Shown: positions 1 to 11,519, counted from the stretch's first letter. The stretch is 64,000 nt of DNA from Antedon mediterranea (GCF_964355755.1 NC_092674.1:16685001-16749000); one strand, 5' to 3'. Made by a program: numbers and translations. The notes: generated from the letters alone by a model not told the origin.

Positions 1-776
1 AGTTAATGGTATGTTGGTTTTTAGCGTCATATATATATATTGAAATATTCAATCTGGTCCATCACAATAACGTGTTGCCCTTTCTCAGTTGATTAGAACA
101 AAACACAACCAGCTTGATGATAGGCAGACCGTTTAACTGGGTAAGAGTGAAATATGCTTTAGTTGGTACAGTAGTTTTTTTTTTCTCAAGACAAATTCTA
201 TTTTCTTTATGTTTTCATTCACTATACAGTTTACAATTTTTAACAGTTTGTCGAGTATACACAAATGTCTATATATTTTAAACTACTACTGTACATTCAT
301 TTAAAACGCAAATCCTTGTTTGTTTTGTAAATAATATTATAATTACTATCTAAAAAAAAAAATACACTGTACATATTTTTTTTAATTGTTATTTTATTAT
401 TTATTTATTTGTAAATAATTAGCTTGTCCATGTTTTGGTCTTCTCCCCTCATCATTTTTACTGTTAAACATGCACTATAATATTTTGTAAACCAATTTTT
501 TAATTATTTTTTTTAAGTAATCTGCGGGGTCTCTATCACTCAAACCTCCTGGTTTTCTGAGACACCATTTCATCATTTCATCATTTTCACCATTTAAATA
601 TCAAATTCATTAATAAATGTAAATCAGCTAAAAATTATAATTTCAAAGAAGTTTTCTGCAACAAAATACTACATTAATACTAAGCAAACAATTAAATTTT
701 TTTTTTTGATTTACAAAAGAAGAATGGGTTTACGAATTACTTTCTGAAATCAAATGCATAGGAATGGGTTTACTAA
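1..776. other. AT-rich intronic DNA, no gene seen
   Basis: This stretch is AT-rich with several T and A runs and no coding signal that I can support. The part from about 540 to 600 reads on the minus strand as repeats of ATGATGAAATG and may be the 3' untranslated tail of the minus-strand LINE fragment that follows. It is probably intron of the Rubicon gene, because exons of that gene begin at 6748 and continue downstream. Confidence 0.5.
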
Positions 777-1106
777 TTACTTTATCATATTATATAATTT
801 TCTAATAGACGTTTTTTTGTACAGTTTTCTAACTACATGAACATTTGTGGAGTTTTTAAGTTCAACGGAGAGTTTATTCCATATTAAAATTCCTTTATTT
901 GATAAACACATTTTTTTTAACATAGTTTTCCTTAAATTGGTATTAAAATGTTCATGCTGTCTGGTATTATTGTTATGGATATCTTTATTTTGTTTAAAAT
1001 ACAGTTGGATTATAGGAGGAAGTTGTTGTCCATGGGCTTTGTACATTATTATGGCAGTATTTAATTCAATTACATCAAATATATTTAATGTTTTAAATGT
1101 ATACAA
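777..1106 (-). mobile_element. CR1/L2-like LINE, C-terminal tail of ORF2
   Basis: The minus strand is open for 109 codons. The translation has the look of the last segment of a CR1/L2-like non-LTR retrotransposon polyprotein, downstream of the reverse transcriptase: a Leu/Ile-rich start, a YKAHGQQLPPIIQLYF stretch, then an asparagine-rich segment with NTRQHEHFNTNLRKT, then the pattern KGILIWNKLSVELK close to the stop. These correspond to the family pattern of 'NTR' and 'P..WN.LP..' blocks at the end of ORF2. No reverse transcriptase motif is left, so this is a 5'-truncated relic. The assignment rests on pattern memory; a protein search against a repeat library would settle the clade. Confidence 0.7.
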
Positions 1107-3366
1107 GTATCGCTTAGGTTTTTGCGCAGTAATTTTTTGAAAAACGCAAATGGCCTAATTCATGCACTAAATTGATCAAAACGGAATTTTAAGCATTTTT
1201 AATGACCCTACGTACGTGTACGTTTTTATTTTCTAAAATTTTTACCCATGACCTGAAGTTTATGTATAGTGAATTTGATTGATATGTGATGACTAGAGAT
1301 ATGACTGATAATGTGATTTCACAAAATGGCGTATAAATGATGTCACAGATGAGTGATCACACTGAAAAGCTTACCGTATTTTCCGGAGTATAGGTTGACC
1401 CGAAGTATAAGTCGACCCCCAACTTTGACCTAGAATATCGTTGATTTTGGTATGACCTGAATATAAGTCGACCCCCAAAATCGGCTAATAACACAACTTA
1501 CTTTAAAGTTCAAAGAAGGCTAGAAATGTATGAAATGTGGTTGGTTGTTTATACAATTATTAAAGTGTAGGCCTAATCAATATCGGACGGACGTAATCAC
1601 AACGGCTTTGCCGCCGTCTTCGCCAGCCTATAATAAATGACAGCGATGTAGCGTTACAGTACTTGCCATCAGCGATGATTTTTCGCGTCACTCGAATAAA
1701 TTAAAACGAGTTTTTCGTTAGGAGGCTTATTAAATTGTACAGGCGAGTAGTTGTAAATCGCGTTATCTGTAAATGTACACGCGCCGGACTGAGGAGAATT
1801 TATTTATGAATAGACATGCGCAGTAATTGTAATTACGAACAAACAAACAAACTGCGCATGTGTATAGATGAAAATATCGCGCAATAACAAACATGCTGCA
1901 TGGACATTCCAACATCGTGTAGTTTGTTTGTGGTGTGTGTTACGTTGTTTTCGCGAGTGAATACGAAGCATATGAAACACAAACGAAAACTATTTATTCT
2001 TAATTATTTTAATAAAAGCGTAATATAAACATCAACATTAAAGTTGTATTGTCCCCCAAAACATGAAAAATAAAGATGAAAAAAATCAAATTTTGAATAG
2101 ACCATTTTGTAGTTATAATAAAGTTATTCACTTTCGCCGAAAAAAAATCCGAAAAAAATATTGATTTCGCTTATAAAAAATCAAAATAAGTTTACCATTT
2201 TTTCGAACTCATAAGTTCAGAAATTCCAAAATAACGATGGTTAGCTAACAGCTCATAAATATGCATGATATGTTAATGAGTATCCAAACAGGGGAGATCC
2301 GATCTGTTCACCACGTAAACAAACATGTCCGAAGAACAGAAGAAAGTGCTGGGGTTTCCCTGATCGTATGATGTAAAAAGCTCTGCCGTTAATTTGCTGG
2401 TAAGTAGAATTCTATTTTAGATGAATGACACATCCTCCTATAATAGTTTTTGGCGTATAGTTATAGGCTTAGCTATCTAGGCTAGGGCTATAATATAAGC
2501 CTACTTCTACTATCTAGTAGGGCCTAGGCCTAGTTGGTACTGTAGTTTACTACTGTGTAGTGTAGTGTAGCAGCAGATGTAGGCAGGCAGATAATCGGGT
2601 CAGAAAAGTAGACGGGAACCCACTTTGAGGCCTAGCTAGGTCCTATATGTCGTACTCACCTAGCTAAGCCATCACTCCACAACTAGCTACAGGAAATAGG
2701 CCTACTATGTTGATGTACCACTGATATACATTTGGAGCTCGAATTAATTTTAAAGTCTAAAAAAGACTAACTGATGACAAAAAACGAACATTTGGAAAAT
2801 GATCAGCATACAGTACCAAAGAAGTTGACGGTAGAATAGATTGTTGTTGATAGCAACCAAAACGAAAACACTAGTAATTAGACTAGGCCTTTTTTAGGGA
2901 GGAGATGCACTTTTCAGGGATTCCTTACTGTACATTAGTACCCCAAATTGAAAACTTCAGATTCATGTACAGAAATAATAATTATATGTATCATGTATGC
3001 AATAAATTGTGAAATATTTAACTTTTCTATTTGACTTTTGTATTTATACATCATTGTTTTTCAATTTATAGACTTAAGCTAATGAAGAATGGAACAGAAG
3101 TTACACCCATACAGCATTTTAAAGGCAACTGGCAGTAGACTCGGTAGTGGAACACAAGATAAATATTGGATGACTATCATAAAGCATTAGGCAAATGTGT
3201 TGGTTGTTTTCCAGCTTTTAAAATGTTGTATAGTTTTCATAATTAGAGCAATAACATTTGTATACAGCATTAAATAAATAAAAATACTACTACACATGAG
3301 ATAAAATCACCATAATTTTAATGTGTGAAGATTTACAGTACAGTACAGTAAAAAATGAGTTAATTA

Positions 3367-3603
3367 CTAGTATATTTCATTGAATTTCTGCATTATTGTT
3401 GACAATTTATTTTCAACTATTAATTGATGTGTTGATTGTGGCATTACAGCAATAGCTTGTCTTCTGTGATTGTTCATCCATTTTAAAGTGTCATAGTAAG
3501 AAACGTTCAAATAAATATTGTGAATGTTGCTACCACATTTTGTGTTGATTTCTTCACCATTTTCCACTACTTGCTCATATTGTTCATTCAAGTGTGTTAA
3601 TAC
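3367..3603 (-). CDS. Unrecognised exon-like ORF, possible terminal exon
   Basis: On the minus strand an acceptor-like TTCTTTTAATAG precedes 79 codons that end at a TAG. The protein composition looks real rather than random: acidic start (EQYEQVVENGEEI), then YLNVSYYDTLKWMNNHRR, then STHQLIVENKL and a short amphipathic end. No ATG opens the frame, so if it is coding it is a last exon. I do not recognise the family. It lies inside the nested TIR element 2045-4867, so it may be a captured gene fragment or part of the element's own gene. A donor-like AG/GTAAGT on the same strand near 4500 could belong to an upstream exon, but the frame there is closed. Confidence 0.35.
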   Translation of the reverse strand, partial: VLTHLNEQYEQVVENGEEINTKCGSNIHNIYLNVSYYDTLKWMNNHRRQAIAVMPQSTHQLIVENKLSTIMQKFNEIY

Positions 3604-4138
3604 CTATTAAAAGAAAGACATTATTTATTAAAATATGTACATAAAAAGTTTAATTGTGTGAATGTTGGTTTGAACGTTATTGCTTTGGAAGAATTTTCAA
3701 CATAACGGTACTAAGTACTGTAAAGTACACATTCCAAAAAATATTCAACTTAGATTATTTGGTCATTTTCTCTAAAATAATTACATTATTGGATGTACAG
3801 TATAGGCCTAGTTACAATTTTCACAAATTTATATTAGCATTAAAATCTAATTAATCATGAAGGAAAAACCAAGCACCATAATCTCTCCTGGCCCTGGTGG
3901 TGACCTTATTTTCTATTTTTGGCAGCCATTCACAAGTTATCGCTTTTTGAGTTTCGCTGCTCTTATGTATAATTTTTTTTAATCACAAACTCTACATAGA
4001 AAAGAAAATTAAATGTTTTAAAATGAATGAAAAGTGATATGAATAATGATAAATTAAAGACTATTATTAATATTATAGTATTATACTAAAAATAAGACGA
4101 GTTGGTGGTGTCGAAATTCACACAAGTCACAATAAAAC

Positions 4139-4176
4139 CATGGAGGTATAAAATATTTTATTTTTATACCTCCATG
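4139..4176. repeat. Short hairpin CATGGAGGTA...TACCTCCATG
   Basis: A 38-bp inverted repeat with arms CATGGAGGTATAAAA and its complement. A second hairpin with the same terminal CATGGAGGT occurs at 9217-9242, so these may be relics of one tiny foldback repeat. Confidence 0.6.
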
Positions 4177-5146
4177 CTAAAACCTTATTCCTTACTCCAT
4201 GCTCACAGATGAATGTTATAATCCTATTTAAAGCTAGGTTGGCAATAACTATTAATAAGGCTTACAGGTTGTATCTATTAGTATTAGCTAGGCCTGCTAC
4301 TCACTCAGGGTGAACCCTCACTCAGGCCTACAACTAGGCCTAGTACTACTACCACTACTAGACTAGCTACTACTCTAGGCCTAGCCAATAGATAGGGGAT
4401 AGTACACTAGATAGCCAGTACAGCTGTAATGGGCTAGCTAGGCTTCCTATACTTTAACTAACAAAGCTGCACCATAGAAACTACAGTTCTTACTTACCAA
4501 TCTGCTAGGGCCTAGCCATAGTCTTTTCTTCAAGTAGGAGTTGTTTTTTGTTGTTGTTAAACTACAGAACTTTCCCACATCACGTCGTATTTTTTTTCTG
4601 ATGACCTAGAGGTCACATACACGCACAAGAATCATACAATATGCATAATTCATAAGCTAATTCAGGTCAAGGGTTAAATTAAACAGGAAGCCAGCTGGCT
4701 GCCAGCCAGCCAACCGACTTCCAGTTGACTATTTTTTACTTTAAATTACGATTTTCTAAGGTAAATAATTTTTTTTTTGATCCAATTTTTTTTCAAAGTG
4801 AATAACTTTTATGTATCATTAAAATGGCCTTTAAAAAAAAAAAAATTTTGTTCAGGGGGACAATACATCTTTAATCTGTGTTATATATTAATAGTACTTG
4901 TACCACCAGTACTTGTTGGAGTTGTATTATTTTGTACAATGTAGGTATTATTAAATTGAAAACTCCTGTGAGTGATTGATGATAGGCCACTGACCTTGCT
5001 AGGCCTTGACAGCTGACGGCTTTTGAACAAATTTTTTCGGCTTGATTTTTTTCAAAAATCGCATGGTCGGAGTATAAGTCGACCCCCCGATTTTGCAATT
5101 AAAATTTTCCCACAAAGTCTCAACCTATACTCCGGAAAATATGGTA

Positions 5147-5860
5147 TTATGGCTAAGTTTTGTTAATATGACAAAAATATTGTGAAAATTTAAAAACCAT
5201 TGAGATTGAAGTTTTTTAGATGATCGGAACATAAAATCTCTACAGAAATAAATAAATAAAAAGAAAAATATTACAGATTTATACAATAACAATAGGTGAT
5301 CATTTTATTCTAAATGATCACCTAATTAAAGATTTATACAATAACAATTGGTGATCATTTTATTCTAAATGATTCTAAAAGTTAGGCGGGGATGGATGTG
5401 TCCGGGTGGCATGCATTGGTGTACAGACATGGGCGGATGAGTTGAGAATTCTTACCTTCTATCCGGGTTGGGATTTACGTTCGTAATAAATCAGTATGTG
5501 CATGGTCTGACCTGCTCTTTAATTGTTATTGTATATTGCACGCTCAAGCGCCAATGACCTGCTGCCCGTGGCGCTCTTTAATTGTTATTGTATTTTGCAT
5601 GCTCGATCGATCTTTGGAACGGCCGAAAATTACCAATCTCAGGGTTTGGAAGTTGCAAAGAAATTGGTCTAAAAAAACACCTTTTTCGTACAAATTTTCC
5701 GTTCTAATATAGACTAATGCATAAAGGTGGCCCAGCCTGAACGGCGTTAATATCGGATTTGTGGTTTAAGAGGAGATAGAGAAACAAATTTTGGCTTAGT
5801 GCTATTATATTACAGATAACTACACATAAACCTCAGGTCAAGAGTCAACATATAAGCACA
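5147..5860. other. Intronic DNA with small direct duplications
   Basis: No gene is seen. Two direct duplications are visible: GATTTATACAATAACAAT-GGTGATCATTTTATTCTAAATGAT twice between about 5276 and 5370, and CTCTTTAATTGTTATTGTAT twice between about 5515 and 5597. The second sits in a locally more GC-rich patch (5385-5640). Confidence 0.5.
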
Positions 5861-5869
5861 AAAAAAAGA

Positions 5870-6720
5870 TAGGTGTACGCAGAAAATTTGAAAATGTTCA
5901 AAATTAATTTCTAATCAAATCATCGTTTAGGAAATTTTGAGTGTAAAAAGATTTGGCCTTTTTTTGCATCATGCGCAAGGTTTTTGCACACATAGTACAT
6001 AATTAATGCAAAAAGTTTGTTTTAACAATTAATTTTTGTTCTTCATACCCTATGTGGTGAATTGCTATAATTTCCATGACCTCTAAATATCAAATAACGA
6101 CACATGCACACATGAAACTTAGTTAATTGTGCGACCTCCAATGGTCAATTTAATGCACATTTTTGTAAAATCATATCTTTTTAAATCTCTTATATAGCTC
6201 CTCAGAATGAAAGGTGACCACCAATTTGTTTTACTTATTATGGAAGCAAATGAGTTGTAGATATGAATTCATGTACACATTTGACGTGCAAAATGTTATG
6301 ACATCATCATATGGCCTGAATTTAAAATTTTTTTTTCTTTTATCTTAGACAATCATATTTAACAGAGCGCATATCGCTTATCTGTTATAATTTTCTCCCA
6401 AATTGTCTTCCAACTCATATCTGCTCAATTTGTTATCTTCCGAAATTGTCATCTTTATGTTTATTTTGATAACGTCATCATACCCAAAATTTAGAAGATG
6501 ATTTTACCTATACTACACTGTGTATAGATATACAGTATACTGTACATGCTACATGACACATAATTATTAGGCACAACTCAGCACCACTATAAGTGTATGC
6601 ATGAGGTCATAGGATGGCATACATCAACTTTTTTGCAATCCTATTTTAACGTATGTGCATGTTTTTTAAAATTAAATGTCACGTCAGTAAAATTATAAAA
6701 ATCACCTATAATTTGTCTAG
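5870..6720 (+). mobile_element. Helitron-like repeat copy, 3' end at 6720
   Basis: This block shares long stretches with other copies in the window (around 17330-17526 and, inverted, 61452-61620), including the ATACAGTATAC box, AGGCACAACTCAGCACTA and the ATCACCTATAAT end. It finishes in TTTGTCTAG followed by T, as do the related 3' ends, although here the 21-base terminal hairpin is deleted. The terminus lies only 27 bp before the Rubicon exon that begins at 6748, so the intron's own acceptor tract is nearly all that separates the repeat from the exon. Confidence 0.55.
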
Positions 6721-6747
6721 TTATAGTTTTATTTTCTATTATTACAG

Positions 6748-6854
6748 ATGGTGCATTTGTTAGAAGTCCCTCACATTTTCATGCACTCTATTTGTGTTTA
6801 CAAGCAGTGGAGCGTAATGACATATCTGTATTAGCAGAAATGGATACATCACTT
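6748..6854 (+). CDS. RUBCN: Rubicon exon: end of RUN domain
   Basis: The exon follows TTTCTATTATTACAG and ends in CTT/GTAAGT. Two bases complete a codon from the missing upstream exon, then 35 codons follow, leaving phase 0. The translation begins GAFVRSPSHFHALYLCL and continues QAVERNDISVLAEMD, matching the last helix block of the RUN domain of vertebrate Rubicon (DAAFLLSDAHV...QCLEAVEQN from memory). RUN domains are helical modules that bind small GTPases and partners; in Rubicon this domain is reported to contact the VPS34 complex. Because the paralogue RUBCNL/Pacer lacks RUN, this exon favours a RUBCN assignment. The earlier RUN exons were not found between 1 and 6747 and probably lie upstream of the window. 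Confidence 0.85.
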
Positions 6855-7439
6855 GTAAGTGCTAAATTTATAATATTCTGGTTGAGAATAATGTTGGACT
6901 CGCAAATATTAAAATGCCCACAAATATGATAATACCCATATGTTTTAAAATAGTAGCTCGCAGGCCAGCAAGTGAAATGTAAGAATAAAATACTGCATGC
7001 AAACAATAAAACTTGGCCATGGACGATGACTGCAAGTTCCCATGACTTGCTTGACGGGAGTTCACAGGATCAATCCATACTTCTTCCAACTAACGAAATG
7101 CATTTTGGTTCATGAAAGACAACTTTCCTACAACAAAGTAGATTCTGCAGAAATGGGTCATCAAATTATATATACCGTGTGTTGTTATATAATTATTGTT
7201 GTGTATTGATTGATGAAATGCAGCAGAAACAAGCCTATGACACTGAAACTATTACTACACAATTATCCAACTGCCTCTTCAGGAAAGTGAATGAGAGAGC
7301 GTATCACATCAATGCTCATGTAAAAGAATAAATAATAGTCCAGTTTCCTATGTCATAAATAAGTCCTTTCATGTGCAAATCATGGGGAAAGTGTAAACAT
7401 TGTGTTTTATGAATATTTGAAGCATGCTGGTTATAAAAA

Positions 7440-7610
7440 CGGATGCTAGTCAAGTCACCCCATCGCAAAGTCGCCCCATCGCAAAGTTGCCTCATACAAA
7501 GTCACCCCTTACAAGTCGCCCCATCGCAAAGTGGCTCCAAAACAAAGTTGTCCCATCCCAATGTCGCCCCAACGCAAAGTCGCCCCAACACAAAGTCGGC
7601 CCACAGAACA
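7440..7610. repeat. Degenerate short tandem array (AAGTCGCCCCAT)
   Basis: About ten imperfect units containing AAGTCGCCCC, AAGTTGCC or AAGTGGCTCC succeed one another with spacing of 14 to 18 bp. Overlapping open frames across it are a by-product of the repeat. Confidence 0.6.
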
Positions 7611-9214
7611 TATCGTAACTTTGTCAACATATCGACATTTACATGAACTTGTGCACCTCCTATTTTTGAATGACGTCAGAGTTGCGCAACGTGAATTACG
7701 CGAGATTTTATGAATTTCAATGATTGATCATACAGTACTGACTACAAATCATGTACCATAACCTGCGTTTGTCGCGCGTGTAAAATATGTGTAATTGCCG
7801 CGTGCCTGTATTTGCCGTGTGGACCATGACGTCATCACTTTGTAGCTTTTTACTGGTAAAATATGGAACTCCCGGTACGACGCCCGCGACAACACACACG
7901 TGGATATCAGTTCTGTTTCTATTGTTTAGGCCTACCATCATATTTATGTAATCTGAACCTGCCCGTTACTGTATGTAACAAAGTTTCTTTTTTCTCTATT
8001 GTTAGGCAAACAATAAATAAGAAAGTTTATAGAATTCATGTAAATTGTTTTTCATCGGGGTTTTGTTTAGAGTTCACGTCGTATTATTTTATACAGTATA
8101 ATGTGAGGCGTACAGCGAGAAGTGTACAACAGCAGGGAGGCTAGGCTAGAATAGAGAGCTACTGTACCTAAGCCCCCCCACAAAAAAACATATTTAGCGA
8201 TCTTTAATAGGTGCCTAGGTCAATAAATAGCCTAATAATAGTAATATTATAAAATGATGTTTCCTTGTATTTTCATAACCGTAAGCCAAATATTTAAATT
8301 AAAATACAGAGCTAGTGTTTTAGGCCAAGTACATAAGGATTCCCGTACATAACTGTGAATGGGTTTTTCCGCCGCTCGGTGTAGAAAGTCAAATTATTAC
8401 GTTCTTCCAACACGTTTATTAAATGTCTTTTAGTATATTTCTATCTAACATGTCTGCATTGTATACTTGCTTTATAAATTCTCTGCTTATGAAATGACTT
8501 AATAAGTTGCTAAATTGACGTTTAAAGCAGATATTTGTCTGACTTCAGCCCATGTTTATAATGAAAACAAAACAGGGTTCCGAAAATGGCACAGTCCAAA
8601 ATGAGGTGTGCAATTAAATAATATCAACGTAAACATATGCGCACGGTATCAGGGCTGTAATTATAAGAGAACTGATTTTCCCTGGACGGGAAATGGTAAA
8701 AACTTGTATTTATTCGACCTCGCTTCTCTCTCGCTCTGGCTGTGTTCGGAGGATCGCTCCAACGTGGTTTCGTGGAGCGATTAATGGTCCAGTCCGTAAC
8801 AGGGGTGTACATTAGTTACCGCGCTAAATACATGCATGTCAATACTGGCGTTGTAATACTATATAAATTATTTCCTCCCCGACGGGGAATGGTAAAACCT
8901 TTATGTTATTATTTGGCCTAGCAACTGTGTGTACTCAATGGATGAACTCTACAACGTGGTGCGTACAGAAAGTACGTCATTCGGCCACCAGCGACGATCG
9001 TGTTTTGAAAGATATTGTTAATGGGTCTTTTCTACCTTGTTTTTTTTAATGAGTTTTCTCAAATACTTAATAAATATAACTTAAAAATATATATAAACAA
9101 ACTCTGAAAGCAAACTAGGCCTAGAATAGTAGTACTGTAGTGTAGTAGGCCTACTAACTAGCCTAGGGTAGTAATACTAATAGTATTTTATATCACATTC
9201 ACAGACATAATTGC

Positions 9215-9244
9215 ATCATGGAGGTTAATTTTTACCTCCATGAT
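9215..9244. repeat. Perfect short hairpin ATCATGGAGGT
   Basis: The sequence ATCATGGAGGT, a short AT-rich loop and its inverse form a 30-bp hairpin. It shares CATGGAGGT with the hairpin at 4139-4176. Confidence 0.6.
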
Positions 9245-9689
9245 TGCACTATGATAAATAAATCGATTTTTTATTTCAAATAGGCCTATATTTTGTTATA
9301 TAAAATGCTGTTATCCTGTACTGTAATTCCAGTTATTGTCTGTTTGATGATAATAATATATGAACAAAACATCAACAAGTTATAAATGCAGTTCGCTGCA
9401 GTTGAATTACTCAATGCAGTAATGCATGAGTGAATATGGACAGTATTGTTAGTACCTAATTACACGCGAGTCACGCGTTTTTCACACCCGTGTAAAATGT
9501 GTGGGCTTGGTATATGATATGTAGTCAGTACTGTAGATTATAAACCAAAAGTTATTTTATATTGACACTTAGTGAAAATTTAAGTCATATTAAGGGCAAA
9601 CTTTCTATGGATTAAAAATGGCATGTTTCACAAGAAATTATGCGCGCACGCCCATTTAAAATTTCAAAATGCGCAGAATTAATTTATAA

Positions 9690-10345
9690 TCTAAGGTTAA
9701 GAAATCCAGCTACACCAATTCCCAGTCTAACATTATTGGTAGTGCTAAGGGGGAAAATGACATTTGTGACCTATGGCGTCAACATTTCTCCGATTTATTT
9801 AATAGTATTGACTCATCTGAGCATAAAACTGTACAGACGGTGAAATTGATGTTTCACCCCATAATATTAAGCTATTAATTGACAAATTGCCCAATGCTAA
9901 AGCAGCGGGATATGATGGTCTATGCAATGAGCATTTCAAATTCGCTTCTGAGCGTCGACTTAGTATTATTTTAAGTTCAACGGAAGTTTGTACGATTCCT
10001 GTCTTATAACTGTGTTAATTTTGCCTTTTCCATTGATTCTGTCAGCAATCGTCGAACGATATCTGATATGGTTTTTCTATATAATATTTTAAATTCTAAA
10101 TATGACTGTTCATTAATTTCACTATTTAGTTTAAATGTTCCTGGTCGTACACGAAATAGACATTTATTGCATATTCCTTTTAGCCGTGTCGACTGTACTA
10201 AGAGGGGACTTTTTTAAAGGCTACCTTATACATTTAATAATCTAAATAGCAATCATATCGATATTTTTAATGATAGACTTGGTTATTTTAAGAGGACGAT
10301 TATGTGTTCACTTCTTGAACAGCCTGCATAACCTGTTTGATTAAT
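9690..10345 (+). mobile_element. LINE fragment, internally deleted ORF2
   Basis: Translations in shifting frames give recognisable LINE polyprotein pieces. First is a linker typical of the start of the reverse transcriptase (KGENDICDLWRQHFSDLF, then KLPNAKAAGYDGLCNEHFKF). This is followed directly, near 9975, by the C-terminal tail (RRTISDMVFLYNILNSKYD, then LNVPGRTRNRHLLHIPF). The whole reverse transcriptase core is missing between them. Several frameshifts and stops show that the copy is dead. The 3' untranslated part appears to resume after the Penelope-like insertion, at about 11391-11513, ending in an (AAAAT)n tail. Confidence 0.7.
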
Positions 10346-10374
10346 TGAAATTGTTTATGGCATGCCGATCTATG

Positions 10375-10421
<47 letters not shown>
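10375..10421. repeat. (AT)n microsatellite
   Basis: An uninterrupted AT dinucleotide run. It marks the boundary between the LINE 3' region and the Penelope-like fragment. Confidence 0.95.
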
Positions 10422-10427
<6 letters not shown>

Positions 10428-10429
10428 AT

Positions 10430-11375
10430 AACAGCAGAAAACTTGGTTACTTCATTGTTTTAATCACTACAAATTTGTTTCGTACGACCAGCATGTAGCT
10501 GGCCGCACTCTTCAGGTGAAATATAAAACATAAGTGACACAGTTGTCTCATAGTGCTTAATAAAAGTGAGTCATCAGGAAGTCGTATACAATAGCCTATT
10601 GTTTTAGATAAACTGTTTGGTTCTGCAATTTAGTAAGAATTTTTTCCTATGTCTACAAGTAGAGACTAACTCGTTCTTACGGTTCAGTGAGCACAGCTCT
10701 GGTTGACATATAATAACATACTTTTCATCATAAATTACATCTTTTGTTAATATTTGAGTAAGGTTTGCATTTCTTTATAATTTTCCATTTAATTGAGTAA
10801 TTTGTTTTAGAGTCTAAAGTGTCCATATATATTTACTGAGTTCCGTTGCATTTCTTAGTTTTTCGTTCCGGAATGAAGACGTATGGTTTCTGTATCTGGT
10901 TTTAAACTGGTTTTCAGTTAGTCCGACATATGTTTCTTCTTTTGATGAATCTTCTCTCTTTACTGTAGCTTGGTAAACTACACCTTTTGTTAGGCAGTTA
11001 CCTGGGAGCGGGCATTCATTGGGATTGCGGCAGTTACATCCGCTTGTTTTCGCGTTGGTTTCAGTAGATTTTTCTTTGGCTATCACATATTTGTTGTGTG
11101 CGTTAATTACTTTGTCTACACTGGGCATGCAACTGTAGCTTAGTTTCAAGGTATTTTTGTTAAATATTTTTCTGACCTTGTTGCCGGCAGGAAAACAATC
11201 TTCTACTATAGCTAAAAACTTGTGGCCGATGTTGGTTGCTACGTTTTTGCTGAATGGTGGGTTAAACCAAATTATGTTTCTGGTACGTGATTTTTTGGGC
11301 TTCTGCTGTTCAGCATTGAACTCAAGTTGATGGTTGTATCCACTTTCTTGAGGGCTTCCTGGTATAGGGGTGCAT
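10430..11375 (-). mobile_element. Penelope-like retroelement, 3' part with GIY-YIG domain
   Basis: On the minus strand the open frame 10814-11149 has a Cys-rich linker (CNCRNPNECPLPGNC) followed by a GIY-YIG endonuclease. Here the GIY equivalent is VVYQATV and the YIG equivalent is TYVGLTE, followed by FKTRYRNHTSSFR, which carries the conserved Arg and His-containing helix. This arrangement is characteristic of the endonuclease of Penelope-like elements. Upstream on the same strand (11150-11370) are frameshifted remains of the reverse transcriptase C-terminus. The 3' flank (10436-10800) recurs at 21704-21985. The element seems to have inserted into the 3' untranslated part of the LINE at 9690. 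Confidence 0.8.
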
Positions 11376-11390
11376 ATATATATATATATT

Positions 11391-11513
11391 TTATCTGTAT
11401 TTTATTGTTAACCGTTTTTGATGTTGTATTGTTTTATGTTTCAAACCTGTTAGTGGCGGTATTTATCGCTGTTGGTTTTGACTGAATAAAATAAAATAAA
11501 ATAAAATAAAATA
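11391..11513 (+). repeat. LINE 3' tail ending in (AAAAT)n
   Basis: The segment ends in about five AAAAT units at 11487-11513. Tails of this kind mark LINE 3' ends. It may be the continuation of the LINE at 9690-10345 beyond the Penelope-like insertion; this link is inferred from position only. Confidence 0.5.
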
Positions 11514-11519
11514 AGTGTA

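Larger units (their letters stand above)
2045..4867. mobile_element. TIR DNA element nested inside 1374-5144
   Basis: TGTATTGTCCCCC at 2045 is repeated in inverted orientation at 4855-4867. The match continues imperfectly for about 100 bp, including AAGTTATTCACTTT on both arms. A TA dinucleotide just inside each end could be the target duplication, making the true terminus TTGTCCCCC. The interior holds TAGGCCTA-rich DNA, a short + strand open segment (ATG at about 2324, stop after 12 codons) and an exon-like minus-strand segment at 3367-3603. The transposase, if any, was not recognised. Confidence 0.65.
1374..5144. mobile_element. TIR DNA element, outer of a nested pair
   Basis: The left end reads CCGTATTTTCCGGAGTATAG and the right end is its near-perfect inverse, with TA on each outer side (1372-1373 and 5145-5146). 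Subterminal copies of TATAAGTCGACCCCC lie at about 1405 and 1464 on the left and about 5071 on the right. TA flanks and this kind of terminus fit the Tc1/mariner-pogo superfamily, but no transposase is recognisable, so the family is inferred. The interior carries a second TIR element (2045-4867). Length is about 3.8 kb. Confidence 0.75.
6855..9640. other. Intron with degenerate repeats, no gene seen
   Basis: Most of this is Rubicon intron. From about 7440 to 7610 there is a degenerate tandem array of roughly 14-18 bp units around AAGTCGCCCCAT. From about 7610 to 7710 the sequence resembles the start of the 19190-20763 repeat (GTTGCGCAACGTGA near GACGTCAGAG). A patch at 8640-9010 is more GC-rich. 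A short hairpin (ATCATGGAGGT...) lies at 9215-9244. Open frames in this interval lack homology or protein-like composition. Confidence 0.5.

Noticed and set aside
2324-2400. Start exon of a gene (MSEEQKKVLGFP, then donor-like GTAAGT)
   Set aside because: The frame stops after twelve codons before the donor, and no continuing exon was recognised.
7863-8144. 93-codon ORF on the + strand
   Set aside because: Composition looks random, with no motif and no splice context.
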